Positions 43,516-54,908 of a DNA stretch of 64,000 bases are shown in pieces. Where the stretch lies: NCBI GenBank assembly GCA_022315425.1, contig JAIUPT010000042.1, forward strand, positions 310,001-374,000, given 5' to 3'. Both the position numbers and the translations under genes were made by a program. The notes under the pieces were generated by a model, which worked only from the letters and a program-made list of their open reading frames with translations, was not told the DNA's origin and ran no database searches. How positions within the stretch are numbered: position 1 is the first letter of the stretch; each line of letters begins with the position of its first letter. Source of the DNA: Pseudevernia furfuracea. Lineage: Eukaryota > Ascomycota > Lecanoromycetes > Lecanorales > Parmeliaceae.

Positions 43516-46057
43516 ATGAGGTCACATGGTGCACTGAGGGTGTCCAGACATCTCTCGAGTCATTTGCGAGTCTCTAATTCTCATGCAAGGCCACAATGTC
43601 TCAATGCGATCAGATGCGCCTCTGCATCCCATCGCCCCCTACAGACACAGCATTTACCTTTAGATCGACGATGGCAGCAGCGGCGCCAGGCAAGCGTAGC
43701 AGCAGCTGTGTATGTACTGATCCCTTGGTAAAGACCGAAAGCTAATTATTCCAGGTTGGAGCAAGCAGCGGAGCCAGAAAACCTTGCTCAAGAGACCATC
43801 ATTGATAACCTTGCGCCCCAAGAGGCCCAGCGACTATCTCGTGTCCGCAATATTGGAATAGCTGTAAGTACGCTTTACTTGGAGGAAATAACAGCAGGGC
43901 TGATGCATACAATCAGGCCCACATCGACAGCGGAAAGACGACGGTCACGGAGCGCGTTTTGTACTACACCGGCCGAATCAAGTCCATACACGAGGTTCGG
44001 GGCAAGGATGCGGTGGGGGCAAAGATGGATTCAATGGACCTGGAGCGAGAAAAAGGCATTACCATTCAGTCTGCCGCTACCTACTGCGATTGGGTCAAGC
44101 GTGAGAGTGGCAAGGAGGAGAAATACCACATCAATCTGATCGACACACCCGGCCATATCGATTTCACGATAGAGGTGGAGCGGGCTTTGAGAGTCCTGGA
44201 TGGGGCATGCATGATACTTTGTGCAGTCTCCGGCGTGCAGTCGCAAACAATCACAGTGGACAGGCAGATGAAGAGGTATAACGTGCCGAGGATTTCGTTT
44301 GTCAATAAGATGGACCGAGCAGGCGCCAATCCGTTCAAGGCGGTTGATCAAATAACGCACAAGTTGAGACTGCCCGCAGCAGCTGTACAGGTGCCCATTG
44401 GAGTTGAAGACGGGTTCAAGGGTGTGGTCGACCTCATCAGGATGAAGGCAATCTACAGCGAGGGGCTCAAAGGGGAGACAATACGAGAGTCCGACGAGAT
44501 CCCTTCAGATGTACGGCCGCTTGCCGATGAGAAAAGGGCAAAGCTCATAGAGGCCCTGGCCGATGTTGACGATGAGATCGCAGAAATCTTCCTGGACGAG
44601 CGGACACCGTCAGTTGAGCAGATCAAAGCCGCCATCAGACGCGCTACCATATCTCTGAAGTTCACGCCAGTCTTCATGGGCTCAGCCCTGGCTGATAAGT
44701 CAGTGCAGCCAATGCTTGATGGTGTCTGCGACTACCTACCCAATCCCTCCGAAGTTGAGAATTTGGCCTTGGACCAACGGCGGCAGGAGGCACCGGTCAA
44801 GCTCATATCCTACAACTCCCTACCTTTTGTCGGCCTGGCCTTCAAACTCGAAGAGAGCAATTTCGGCCAATTAACCTACATTCGCGTCTACCAAGGCTCA
44901 CTCCGCAAGGGTCTCAATGTATTCAACGCTCGTACCAACAAGAAGGTCAAAGTGCCTAGGATAGTACGCATGCACTCCAACGAAATGGAAGACGTGCAAG
45001 AGGTTGGCGCCGGAGAGATCTGCGCCGTTTTCGGCATCGATTGCGCCTCCGGCGACACTTTCACCGACGGTCAGCTTGGGTACTCGATGACATCCATGTT
45101 CGTCCCTGAGCCTGTCATCTCCCTCTCAATTAAGCCAAAGGATAACAAAGACCTCCCCAACTTTTCGAAAGCAATGGCCCGTTTCCAGCGTGAAGATCCT
45201 ACATTCCGCGTACACGTCGACATTGAAAGCTCAGAAACAATCATCTCCGGCATGGGTGAATTACATCTGGACATCTACGTCGAACGAATGCGCCGCGAAT
45301 ACAAAGTCGCCTGCGAAACTGGGCAACCTCAAGTGGCATGGCGCGAGACCATTACACAGAGAGTAGACTTCGACCACACGCTCAAAAAACAGACCGGTGG
45401 TGCTGGCGACTTTGCCAGGGTAGTCGGTTTCTTGGAGCCCAGTGGCGCTTTAGAGGAGAACAAATTCGAAGACCAAGTTACCGGCGGCAGTATATCCGAG
45501 AAATTCCTCTTCGCTTGCGACAAAGGCTTCCAGCTCTCCTGCCAAAAAGGCCCCCTAGTCGGGCACAAAGTGCTCGGCACCCGTATGATCGTCAACGACG
45601 GCGCAACACATATGACGGATTCCAGCGAAATGGCTTTCAAGAACGCGACACAGCAAGCTTTCCGCAAAGCCTTCAACCAAGGCCGTCCACAAATTCTGGA
45701 GCCGCTAATGAAAACCACTATCACAGCACCGAATGAGTTTCAAGGAAACATTGTGGGCTTGATGAATAAACGAAATGCCATGATCAACGATACGGAGATT
45801 GGACCTGAGGACTTTACGCTGTATGCTGATTGCAGTTTGAATGGCATGTTTGGGTTCAGCACGCAGTTGAGGGCAGCGACACAGGGGAAGGGGGAGTTTG
45901 GGATGGAGTTCAGTCATTATAGTCCTGCGCCTATGCAGTTGCAGTAAGTTCAGACCCTCTCTACATGGTTGTGTTCGAGGTGCTTGCTGACTGGTCTTGT
46001 AGGAAGGAGCTAGTGGCGAAGCATGAAAAGGCTTTGGCTGACAAGAATAAGAAGTAA
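43516..46057 (+). CDS. MEF1: Mitochondrial elongation factor G
   Basis: GTPase catalysing translocation on mitochondrial ribosomes. Exons 43516-43709, 43755-43863, 43917-45943 and 46003-46057; introns 45, 53 and 59 bp; 794 aa. Seen: an Arg/Ser/His-rich presequence of about 60 residues for mitochondrial import, G1 AHIDSGKTT (at the start of exon 3), the switch I/II elements MDLEREKGITIQSA and DTPGHIDF, G4 NKMDR, domain II (SFVGLAFKLEE-like PFVGLAFKL), domain III ISGMGELHLDIYVERM, and domain IV GGAGDFARVVGF. A 17-residue Lys-rich C-terminus sits in its own short exon. Length matches the fungal family. Start is the first ATG of the exon with the presequence. Confidence 0.96.
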
Positions 46058-46336
46058 TCAGAGAACAGAAAATGGCGCTTGACGTGAAGCTCAGACACCG
46101 TATGTATCACTAATGCTGCATGTAAATATCTCCAACTCTGGTATTTGGAACGAGAGCACCTAGGTGGCGTTTTTGCATCTTGTGAGCGTGTCATGATATC
46201 TATCCTAGACTTCATTCAACATATATACCTTGCGTGGTTCATCATGTTGTCCTCGGTGCTCTACCATATCATTGTTTTATATAACATCACGGCAAGACGT
46301 TGTATATCAACGTTGTAACCACTTCGGGTCCGATTC

Positions 46337-47171
46337 TCACCCTTGTACCCAAGCAACGAGCCCCTGCACAAATGTCGCCAAGGCAAATACACCCGCGCTA
46401 ACAGCAATACCGACGTCGGCATTATGAGAGCAGATGCCGACTCCGATCCCCAAGGCAGGCGAGAAGAAGAGGAGCAGAATAAGCAGCCAGGCGACCTTGG
46501 CTCTGTCGATGATCCGTCTAACGACGATGACTTCTTGATCGTCAAGTTCAATACAGGTGCTGGTGGGTTTGTCGTCGAGGGGGTTGCTAAACCGTGCCGG
46601 TTGGTGGTCGAGGGCCTCGTCGTTGTCTGCTGGCGAAGAGCTGACAACGTCGACATTTAGAGGGTGAGCTGCCGAGCGGAAGAGGAGGTGGGGGTTGTGG
46701 AGTGCTTCTGTGAGTAGGGGATCGACGGTGAAATCCCGAAAATAGACCCGAAATGGCCGTCTCTGTTGTCCGGGTGAACGTGGTCGTGGTCCGCAGTGTA
46801 TAACCTTTGAAGAAAAAAACTGTGAGCCCAAGGGAAACAACTCAAGATTGTCCACCGGAGAGTGTTTGGCGTACCTGATTGACTCTGGCAGTGCCGACGA
46901 CAAGACCCATGAAGAGCTTTCCTACCAGTCTTTGGTGCCAGAATCTGCCAAGAGCCTGAGAGATTTGCTTTTTGACTGAGCTGAATACAAACTCTCCGTC
47001 CGCTTCTTCTTTGATGGTGGCATCGATCAGGACTGCCCGTCCGTCAAGATGCTGGACGGCAATGGCACAAGGTCTGCCATTTTTGGAGCTTAAAGGTGGA
47101 TGGCAGCCGTTACTCTGCTTGATAGAAGCGGTCGTGCAACGTTCAAGGTCAAACTTTTTTTCTTTAGGCAT
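46337..47171 (-). CDS. Small membrane protein with two C-terminal helices
   Basis: Minus-strand exons 47171-46875 and 46804-46337 (intron 70 bp, phase 0); 254 aa. I do not recognise the family. Seen: an N-terminal soluble part (HLDGRAVLIDATIKEEADGE), a helix GKLFMGLVVGTARVNQ, a central YFRDFTVDPLLTEAL, and two hydrophobic segments at the C-terminus (AWLLILLLFFSPALGIGVGI and VGIAVSAGVFALATFVQGLV), arranged as a helical hairpin. An in-frame ATG five codons upstream (47186) is an alternative start. Probably an organelle or endomembrane protein. Confidence 0.75.
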
Positions 47172-48067
47172 GTTTGGAACGAGCATATATAAATATGTAG
47201 ACTGAGAGGAAAAGGGAAGACCAGGAATCGGAGAGAATGTGAAGTGAGGGGGAGAAGGCAAAAGGAGGAAGAGCCTGTCTATATAAACACTGCCATGCAT
47301 CCACCTGCATGCCACCAATAACATTTACTCGAAGCGGGCGACACGCGCCATCCGTGGCACCGTATTCCATTCGAATGAGGAACGAAAACGAATCGATGTA
47401 GTAGGATAGCAGATACCGGGCTAAGAGACTCAGAAACCGCGAAAGTGATGAGCGAAGCTGACAATAAAGCTGACAATAAGTACACCCACCAGCCACCGAC
47501 TGCCGGAGGCATACTCCTCCGTGCCAAGGAGCTATGCTATATGAAGCTAGCTGCAAAAGCCTTCAGGCTTCCAACTACAGAACAATAAGTGAGTACTGTA
47601 AGCCAAGGGAAACCAGGGCAATTAAGCAAAGAGACCCGCCAGAGACTCAGAGTGTCACGGCTTTGGGCAGAATACGCTAAGAAGTCTTTTCCAGCTAGCC
47701 TTATATAGCATAGCTTCTAGCATAGCTTCTTGGCGGAAGGATATTCCTTCCTGTCAAAGGCTTTCGTAGATTCAAAATCATCCTTCTACCTGCAGCTTAC
47801 TGGGTTGCTTGTTTTTCTTGTTCTTGTTCCACCATAGATCTCCACAGAGCGATGCCACAGAGACTTAGCGGTAGAAGATACGGTCAGTTAAGCAAGAATG
47901 TCGTAATACAAAATCAAGACAAGGGTGGTCAGACCCCTACGGCAGAGACAATTATCTCATTGGCGGTAGGAAAAGGTGTGGGTGCTCCCAGGGCAGTGCT
48001 TTGGCGGCGCAAAAATCCCGCTCACGGTTAGGGCAGAAAGGCAAACGTGCACTCCAGGTGATACCTA
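47172..48067. other. Intergenic region, nothing recognised
   Basis: Left part of a 1.4-kb gap. A short imperfect duplication TAGCATAGCTTC occurs twice at about 47706-47730. No gene seen. Confidence 0.4.
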
Positions 48068-48291
48068 CTGCAGAGTTTAATGTGTGAAGATGAAGGGCGA
48101 AGTTAGCAAAATCGTATATGACACTGCAGGGTTTAATGTACGAAGATGAAGGGCGAAGCTGGCAAAATCATATATGATACTGCAGAGCTTAATGTGCGAA
48201 GGTTAAGGGCGAAGCTGACATAATCGTACATGATACTGCAGAGCTTAATGTGCGAAGATGAAGGGCGAAGCTGGCAAAATCTTATGGACAG
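48068..48291. repeat. 56-bp tandem repeat, four copies
   Basis: Four head-to-tail units start at 48068, 48124, 48180 and 48236, each opening with CTGCAG and containing AAGGGCGAAG. Copies differ by a few substitutions and none contains an indel, because the period is exactly 56. The array lies about 300 bp upstream of the Zn2Cys6-ankyrin start codon and has no open frame. Confidence 0.95.
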
Positions 48292-48588
48292 ATCCACGAC
48301 GAGGCTGCAGGAAGCAGCGGTTGTTGCCGAGGCTGAGAGAGCGAAAGTGAGAGAGCGAAGGTGGGATCTGGTGGGGTTGCACTTTGCAGCCTGCAGGACT
48401 GACTCCCATAGACCAATCATAGTCACCACTGCTACTTCTCGTTCCTTCTTCCGTTTACCTGCTTCTAATCATGTCGTCTGATGCGTCATATCCGTGTCGT
48501 CCGGTTTACGCATCTGCTGTTATTGCTTTGCGACATCCCCATTCTAGTCGAGCAAGAAATCTTCATTTGAAATACCAATTCAGCGGAC

Positions 48589-50483
48589 ATGCCAAAGGCA
48601 AAGAAGATCGCATACAAAAAATGCCATCAGTGCCGAAAGGATAGACAGAAAGTCAGAAATGCCCTTTGCCATACGATAGCCGGCCCGCTGATTGAAACTT
48701 TAGTGTCTGCCAGAAGGTAGGACTTGGCCAGGAACGAAGTGTGAAAGATGCGAACATTATGGTTACGAGTGCTCGGCCATGAGAACTAAGCATGAGGAGT
48801 CCTCGACGACTTCCGATGCTACCACAAACAATTCGCCCGACCTAACAATTACGACAGCCTCGACTCCGCTCAAAGTTCGGAGGAGCGAGAGTCACTGGTA
48901 TGGACCCCCTGTGCCTGAATTGCTTTTCAACTCCGCTGACAAGTCATCTTAGCTTGCAGGACCTTGGAGACCTGCGACAGCTAAACAACTGTTCTCAGAA
49001 TTATTTGTTTGAATTTGATTTCGGGAGTTCATATGCCATAGGCAACGCTCTTGGCGTTGTGAAACAAGAAATTATGGGTTGGGCCCGCCAGCACGAAGCC
49101 GATGGGCGATACAGAGACGCAGAATACCTCTTTCGTCGGGCATCTTCCAGTAGCAACGTCTCGGTCAAGAGTGAAAACCTGTATCATGAAAACCTGTATC
49201 AAAGCGAGGATGTCCTACGTACGTTAGTCTCAATCTACGAGAAAATGGGCGATTATCCGGCAGCAGAGATGGCACAAGAAACGTTACTTAAACGGCTCTT
49301 TGCAGCAGAGATGGCCCAAGAAACGTTACTTAAACGGCTCTTTGCAGCAAATCCGGAACACATCACTGAAGAGCAGACTCGGGCAGTCTATGCCTACTCG
49401 ATATTGCTCCTCAAATTTCAAAAACGTGTTCTTGACCTCAGCCTCGATGTTACAGCACGGCTTAAGACATTCATAGATTTTTCCATTGCCTATAGGGTCG
49501 CAGCCTTAGACATTACACTACTCAACGAAGTCTCGCTTGAGCAGGGTTTAATTATCCTTGAACCTAACAGAGGCAGCTGTCCGTCGTTGCACCTTGCTGC
49601 TAAGGAGAACGCGATCAATTTAGCCCGACTGATCATCAAGAAGGGCGCCGATGTTAACAGCAGAGATCCTCGTTCCAACACACCGTTACACATAGCGGTA
49701 AGGTACGCGAAACAGTCAATGATAGCCGACATTGAGGCCGTTGACGAGAATAAGGAGACAATTGTGTCTAGTCTGATCAGCGCCAAAGCAGACATGGAGG
49801 CCACGGATCCGTTTGGATTGACAGCCTTGATGATTGCTATTCAACGCGACCTAGCAGCAGTGACACTGTTACTTCTCGAGCAAGGGGTCAATGTCGAAGC
49901 ATTAGGAAAGTTTGGGGAAACGCCGCTTTCCATTGCCATAGAATATAGACGAGAATGGGCAGTAAAACTCTTGTTAGAGAAGGGCGCAAGCCTGGCAAGA
50001 ACAAATGGGCAAGGATACACGGCTCTACACATTGCTATCATAACGGCCCAAGAGTCGAATGTCCAGATTCTGCTCGATCATGGCCGGATGACAAAGAGCG
50101 CAGACATCTACGCAAAAGACTGGGACGGTTACACAGCGCTACACCAAGCGGTCTGGATGGGTCACACGTCTCAGGAGACTATAGTGCGGCAGCTTCTGTC
50201 GCACTCTGCCCCTCTTGACGCCAAGGATCATGATGGAGATACGGTGTTCCATCTTGCTGTTATTTTCAGACGTCGAAATATAATTCCAATCCTCCTCCAA
50301 TATGTCGAACCCGGTAAACTACCCACCACGTGCCACGTAAGAAACAACCGGGGAGAAACGGTACTTGGTCTAGCTCGCAAACTCGCCGAAAATACAGTTG
50401 GGTCTAGCGACGAGAGATCGGTACTGTACTTGCTAGAGAACGCTTTGGAACTGAGCCATTCCTTCATTCACAATACAAGTTGA
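48589..50483 (+). CDS. Zn2Cys6 and ankyrin-repeat protein
   Basis: Exons 48589-48651, 48704-48897 and 48953-50483, introns 52 and 55 bp; 595 aa. The first two exons together build a Zn2Cys6-like cluster: KKCHQCRKDRQK joined to CLPEGRTWPGTKCERCEHYG, with Cys12, 15, 22, 34, 37 and 44 (C-x2-C-x6-C-x11-C-x2-C-x6-C). The intron falls exactly before Cys22. Then a linker, helical segments (GDLRQLNNCSQN, AEYLFRRASSSS, resembling TPR), and about seven ankyrin repeats (SLHLAAKENAINLARLIIKK, TPLHIAVRYAKQ, TALMIAIQRDLAAVTLLL, TPLSIAIEYRREWAVKLLL, TALHIAIITAQ, TALHQAVWMGH). A 14-residue segment is tandemly duplicated. Fungal proteins with this layout are often paralogous and fast-evolving; DNA binding is inferred from the cluster only. 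Confidence 0.88.
49263..49346 (+). repeat. 42-bp in-frame tandem duplication
   Basis: Two adjacent 42-bp units (49263-49304 and 49305-49346) within the Zn2Cys6-ankyrin gene, differing at one base (GCACAAG / GCCCAAG). Each encodes AEMAQETLLKRLFA. The near-identity indicates a recent event. Confidence 0.95.
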
Positions 50484-51185
50484 ATATCTTCGGGGAGGGG
50501 GAAGTAGAGTGAACCAGTTCTGATTGAGAGCTGTGTCAGCAAGAACCAGCGAAGGAGTACTCTAGGATTTGAAGGTGTTGTTTATTGTTTTATGAGAGGA
50601 GTTAGGGGAGCCTCTGCCAACGCACTGCTACACTGCATGGTATCGATCACCGAGGCTACGTCGTAGACCTGAAATTCCCATCCAGCTTCACCGCCCTTAG
50701 GGTAGTCAGAATAAGCCTCTTTTACCCCCAAATTTCGATCGCCCCGACCCCGTCACATGTAGTACCCTGTCCAGCGCTCGAGAAAGGGGGGGGGAACCAC
50801 CCCCGAGAGTACAAACCCACGAATACCCTCGCCTCGCTCCTGCTCGTGTGTATTCCGACTTGAGAAGTACGACTGTAGTAGGCTAATTGGCGAAGGGAAA
50901 AGAGAAATAAATCCATTTCGCTCGCCGAAACCCAAAAGACTCCGAGTCAGTAGACCTCAATCAGACTGGCCACAAGCTCAAGAACATCCGAAGTCCATCG
51001 CCGGGGGCGGAAGGAGTACTCTACAGTTCGTTTCCGGAATTTGATCCCAATGAAGGAGCAAGAGCTTGATTGGGGCCCACCTGCTTTTGTGTGGCATTGG
51101 GGCAAAGAGGACGTCAGAAGAGAGCCATTGGACGGGCAGTATTCCACTGGTCTTTGGAAGTTGCTTAGAGATCATCGAAGGTGTC
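50484..51185. other. Intergenic region 3' of the ankyrin gene
   Basis: About 700 bp with a CT/G-run near 50786-50796. An open frame 51041-51265 (MKEQELDWGPPAFVWHWGKE) leads into the repeat region that follows and may be the first remnant of a decayed gene. Confidence 0.35.
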
Positions 51186-51640
51186 ATGGCCGAATGCAAG
51201 GACAAAAACCCCATTGCTTGATATCAATATACGGTGTGTTGCCATTGATGCATCAAGAATTGTAAGAAACGCTAGATGTAGTATCCATGGGTGCACCTGA
51301 GAAACGGGGCCGCAGCCCTGGAAATATATGCTGAACACTTGGACGAGTAAATAGGGAGTTGGCCGAATGGAAGGACAAACACCCTATCGTTCGACATTAA
51401 CATGTGGTGTGCTGCCCTTGAATCGCAAAGATTGTCAGGAACTTTGAATGTAGTATCCACAGGTGCACCTGAGAAGCGGGCCATAGCCCATAGTATATAC
51501 TGAACAAGGGGACTGACTGCGTCTATAGAAAGGTGGCTGTTGAAAGGGGAGTCAGAACTTCATGGTCGAATGCAAAAGGAAGCAGCAAGAGAAGCGGCAA
51601 GAAGTCTGGGAATGTTCCAGCAGAACGATTCTATGGACAA
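51186..51640 (+). repeat. Degraded tandem units of about 173 bp
   Basis: A unit opening with TGGCCGAATG-AAGGACAAA and ending with TGTAGTATCCA-GGTGCACC, then TGAGAA-CGGG, occurs at 51187 and again at 51360 (period 173), with a partial third copy at 51563 (TGGTCGAATGCAA). Units share roughly three quarters of bases by eye. Short protein-like pieces recur (RELAEWKDKHPIVRH, GRMQKEAAREAARSL), with intron-like borders such as TGAATGTAG, suggesting decayed repeated exons. A last open piece ends at the TGA near 51705. Confidence 0.55.
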
Positions 51641-52072
51641 CAACGATTGCTTTGTCAAGCCTGCTGGTTACAATGCCTGTCTTGCATGCATCCCCTCTGA
51701 CGTATGAACCGAGTTCTCAGACCGTTTTTCTATGACAACAATGTGGTCTTGGACAAGCTGGCAAGGACCATGTCCCTAACAGTGCATCACTTCTCCTTGC
51801 CTAGACCGACGAATTGCGGGTAGGCCACACCCCATCCTCAATCATCATCGCAATAACACTCATTGTATAGGGGCCGATATCTTGGACGTGACGAAGACTA
51901 TAGATCTCTTTTTGCTAAGCATCGTCAGCTTTAGGGTAACATCTATCGTTTGATGTGCTGTGCTTACTAGGTCTTGGGCCCACCGGGCCCACGCGACACG
52001 ATCCTTAGTCCTAATCGTCAGGTCACTGTAGATCGTAAGCATAGATTTCCCGCGTGCCGAAGATGCATCTTA
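51641..52072. other. Spacer 3' of the double zinc-cluster gene
   Basis: About 430 bp. An open piece (GYNACLACIPSDV, ending about 51705) reads through the left end. No other feature seen. Confidence 0.35.
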
Positions 52073-53402
52073 CTATTCAATACTTCCAAACGGTGCAAAT
52101 CTGGAAGTCGTGATGTCTTGCAAAGCAACGGCTACACTGGTAGAACGAGAGAGATGGCCATTGGCCTTAGGATCGGTTGGACCATAAGGATGCTCAGTTA
52201 CAGCAGCAGGTGTAGATCCTAAAGAACTCCGTGCCGCAATCTCGACAGTGGGATCAGAAACACTGTGCTTCTGCTTTTGCTTGGTAGGAGCACGGTGAAC
52301 GGTATGGCTTGGTGATTTGGCAGCAGCCTCAGCGGTGGCAACGTAAGGATGCTCAGTTACAGCAGCAGGTGTAGATCCTAAAGAACTCCGTGCCGCAATC
52401 TCGACAGTGGGATCAGAAACACTGTGCTTCTGCTTTTGCTTGGTAGGAGCACGGTGAACGATATGGCTTGGTGATTTGGCAGCAGCCTCAGCGGTGGCAA
52501 CGTAGTTTGTGACTGCAAAGACTGACTGATGCGCGGCCTGGATATCGGGCCGCGTCATTTTGCTATCCACTGAATTAGCAAGCCAAGAGGACTATAGCTG
52601 ATAGAATCGACTTACGACACTCCCTCAGCTTGGCATTCCAAGGTTCTCACATCAATATAGGCACACCGCATGCATCTGCTTGATCGACTTTTGGCAACGA
52701 TGCAGACAGCATTGTTCTTGACACACTGTAGAACCCAGGAGGCTTAGTATGTATGTTGAAGTGGGAGCACGCTAAGTGTGACACCATACCAATTCACAAG
52801 GTGCAGTTGAGAGCCTGCCATGCTCAAAGATATGCAATGCGCATTGAGTTGGGTGATGTGTAACATTTTCAAGAGTAACGCCTTCCAGGTATGCCGGTCG
52901 TGGTAGAGGTTGTGTATTCAGGGTGACTCCTCTGGAACCTAGCACTGTGCCGGCTGTCTGAGGCGGTGCCGTGAGTTGCGAAAATATTTCCGAGCCATTA
53001 GTTGTGTCCCTACTTATAAATTAGCCAGATCAAAAGTACCATAGTTGGTAGAGCCGGCTTACATTACTCCCTCAGCCAGACACTCCCCAATTGATCTACT
53101 TTTATATGCGCATCTCATGCATTTGCCCGAATGGGTTGGAGCCACAATGCAGACTTCATTGACCTCAACACACTGTAGAAAACAAAAGACTTAGTATACT
53201 TGTTGAGATAAGTCTACCCTGATGGTAACATTGAATAGAGAGCTTTAGTCTGAGATATACATACCAAGAAACAAGGTGCATGTGAGAGTCTTCCTTTGTT
53301 AAAGATGTTCAATGCGGTTTTAGTTCTGTTGTCTACAGCATTCTCACGAGTTATGCCTTCGAGATATGCCGGTCGCGGTAGGGGCGGTGTGTTTGGGTCC
53401 AT
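52073..53402 (-). CDS. Protein with two duplicated Zn2Cys6-like modules and a tandem-repeat tail
   Basis: Minus-strand exons 53402-53265, 53172-53063, 53009-52790, 52725-52616 and 52562-52073; introns 92, 53, 64 and 53 bp; all phases close, 355 aa. Each module is a 36-residue lead opening with LPRPAYLEG, followed by C-x2-C-x6-C-x9-C-x2-C-x9-C. Module 1: Cys44, 47, 54, 64, 67, 77. Module 2: Cys154, 157, 164, 174, 177, 187. The two align without a gap over about 75 residues, including LENV/RENA, IF-x-x-GRLS-x-APC, and CMRCAY. Each module is split by a phase-0 intron between Cys1-x2 and Cys2, and the second module exon is 110 nt in both. The tail has a 53-residue tandem repeat. The spacing fits Zn2Cys6 clusters except for a longer last loop. 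I know of no named family; DNA binding is inferred. Confidence 0.85.
52185..52502 (-). repeat. 159-bp in-frame tandem duplication
   Basis: Units 52185-52343 and 52344-52502 are identical except one base (GAACGG / GAACGA). They code for residues 213-265 and 266-318 of the double zinc-cluster protein, each including HRAPTKQKQKHSVSDPTVEI. The changed base turns Ile into Thr. Confidence 0.95.
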
Positions 53403-53657
53403 TAATATTGAGACTATAGCAGATGCAGACAGTTTTTAGTAACATGAAAAGAAAACGGAGAAATAAAGGTAGTCCATGGGAGTGAGGTGGCTGACAATGT
53501 TGTGAAGAGATGCCACAAAAGGACGCTAAACGGCATTGAGGATAGTTCGAAAAAAAGAACAACACCGAGACTGAGAAATCATTTTGGACACACTCACTTC
53601 CATGGAACACCCAAGAAATACAGACTCAATCCCCCATGCTAACTAAGATCTAGCAAC
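53403..53657. promoter_or_regulatory. Divergent promoter of two zinc-module genes
   Basis: 255 bp between the start codons of the double zinc-cluster gene (minus) and the C2HC finger gene (plus). No motif stands out. Shared regulation is inferred from the short head-to-head spacing. Confidence 0.5.
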
Positions 53658-54908
53658 ATGGAAGAAACAAACCCTACCTTTGAGTATGATATCTTATATC
53701 CTACCACCGAACGGGGATCCTTGCTTCTGGAAGCTCACGATGTTTCCCCCGAATCCTCTGACTTCAGCACACGAGGAGATCTGGACTACGGTATCACTCA
53801 GCAAGCTGATCAACAAACGATCGATCAGGCATTTGAAGATGTTATGAATGAAATAGAAATACATGCTCATTTGCCCCACACAGGCTCAAGTTGTATGGAA
53901 TCACAATATGAGCATCAGCAATGTTCCTCTGAAAGGCAATCCGAACTACAACCTGTCTCCATGCAAGATAATCCAAATTTAGTCGACAAGGATACTTGTA
54001 CCAAATCTGGTGGTGTCTTCTCACCTCCAAAGGTGCCTCCGGCTAGGAGCAGTCAAATCACAGTTTCACCGTACCACTGTCCAAGGTGCGACACGAAAAT
54101 GGCTTCACGCCGCGCCATCAAGCAACACTTCTCACGCTGCATAATGAAGCATGGTAATCCAGATGCTTTGAAGTGGGACGACCATGCCAGTCTTCAGCCA
54201 CTTCGCCAGGGGGAAATAAAAGACAAAGCCCGCCGCGACAACTGTCGTGACAGCTTAAAAGCATGCAGTGGTGTTGAAATCCCCTCAAGGCTCCGGCCAG
54301 GCCGAGACATTGTTAAGTTCGTGTCCTCAGCGAAGGTGTCCTCGGTGGGGCAAGCAAACCATCTCTGTGCTATCTGTGGAGGCGGACCATTTTCGACAGT
54401 CTGTCACGTCAAGAGTCACTTCATCGTATGCGTGGGAAAACATGGGAACCCTACGGCAGCGAGTTGGTATGATCGCTTGGACCCCAAGCGCATCAAGAAA
54501 TATTTACCAAAACGGCCTGATGCCACTGCAAATACTCCACCAACCATGTAGGTGGCTATTGAAGCAAATTCCACGGCCATGGCTAACATAAAATCGCGGA
54601 ATCGAAGCCCGTCCGATTACGCTCCAGCCATGCTTCTAGGAGATCAGGTGTCCCGTCCCGCAGTAACCTACGCGTCCACGTGAGTCCCTTGTTTGCAATT
54701 CTTCCAAGGCTGGTACTGACTACTCACACATTTCAGCCCATCCAATTCTACTCCAGCCATGGCGCAGAAATACCAGCGGTCCCTTTCGAAGGGGTACCCG
54801 CCCATGTGAGTAGTTGACTCGTTAGGCAGCTTGGAAGATTGGCACTAACAAATTCTGGATACTAGCCCGCTTGGCTATGGTCCGATCATGGATCACGGAG
54901 ACTGGTGA
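53658..54908 (+). CDS. C2HC zinc-finger protein with tail of repeated short exons
   Basis: Exon 1 is 53658-54547 and encodes 296 residues and two bases. It holds two C2HC fingers: Cys141-x2-Cys144-x12-His157-x3-Cys161 and Cys237-x2-Cys240-x13-His254-x3-Cys258, each followed by KHGNP-x-A-x-x-W-x-D, so they are a duplicated module. The open frame would stop at TAG, but a GTAGGT donor overlaps it (at 54548) and a branch site GCTAAC follows. Downstream exons 54608-54679, 54737-54805 and 54866-54934 are all phase 2 and start with C and PS/PL-x-x-x-P-x-M. The third contains TGA at 54906, giving 357 aa. A fifth exon (54995-55061) is in phase but lies past the stop. A single-exon 297-aa protein is the alternative. 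Confidence 0.75.
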
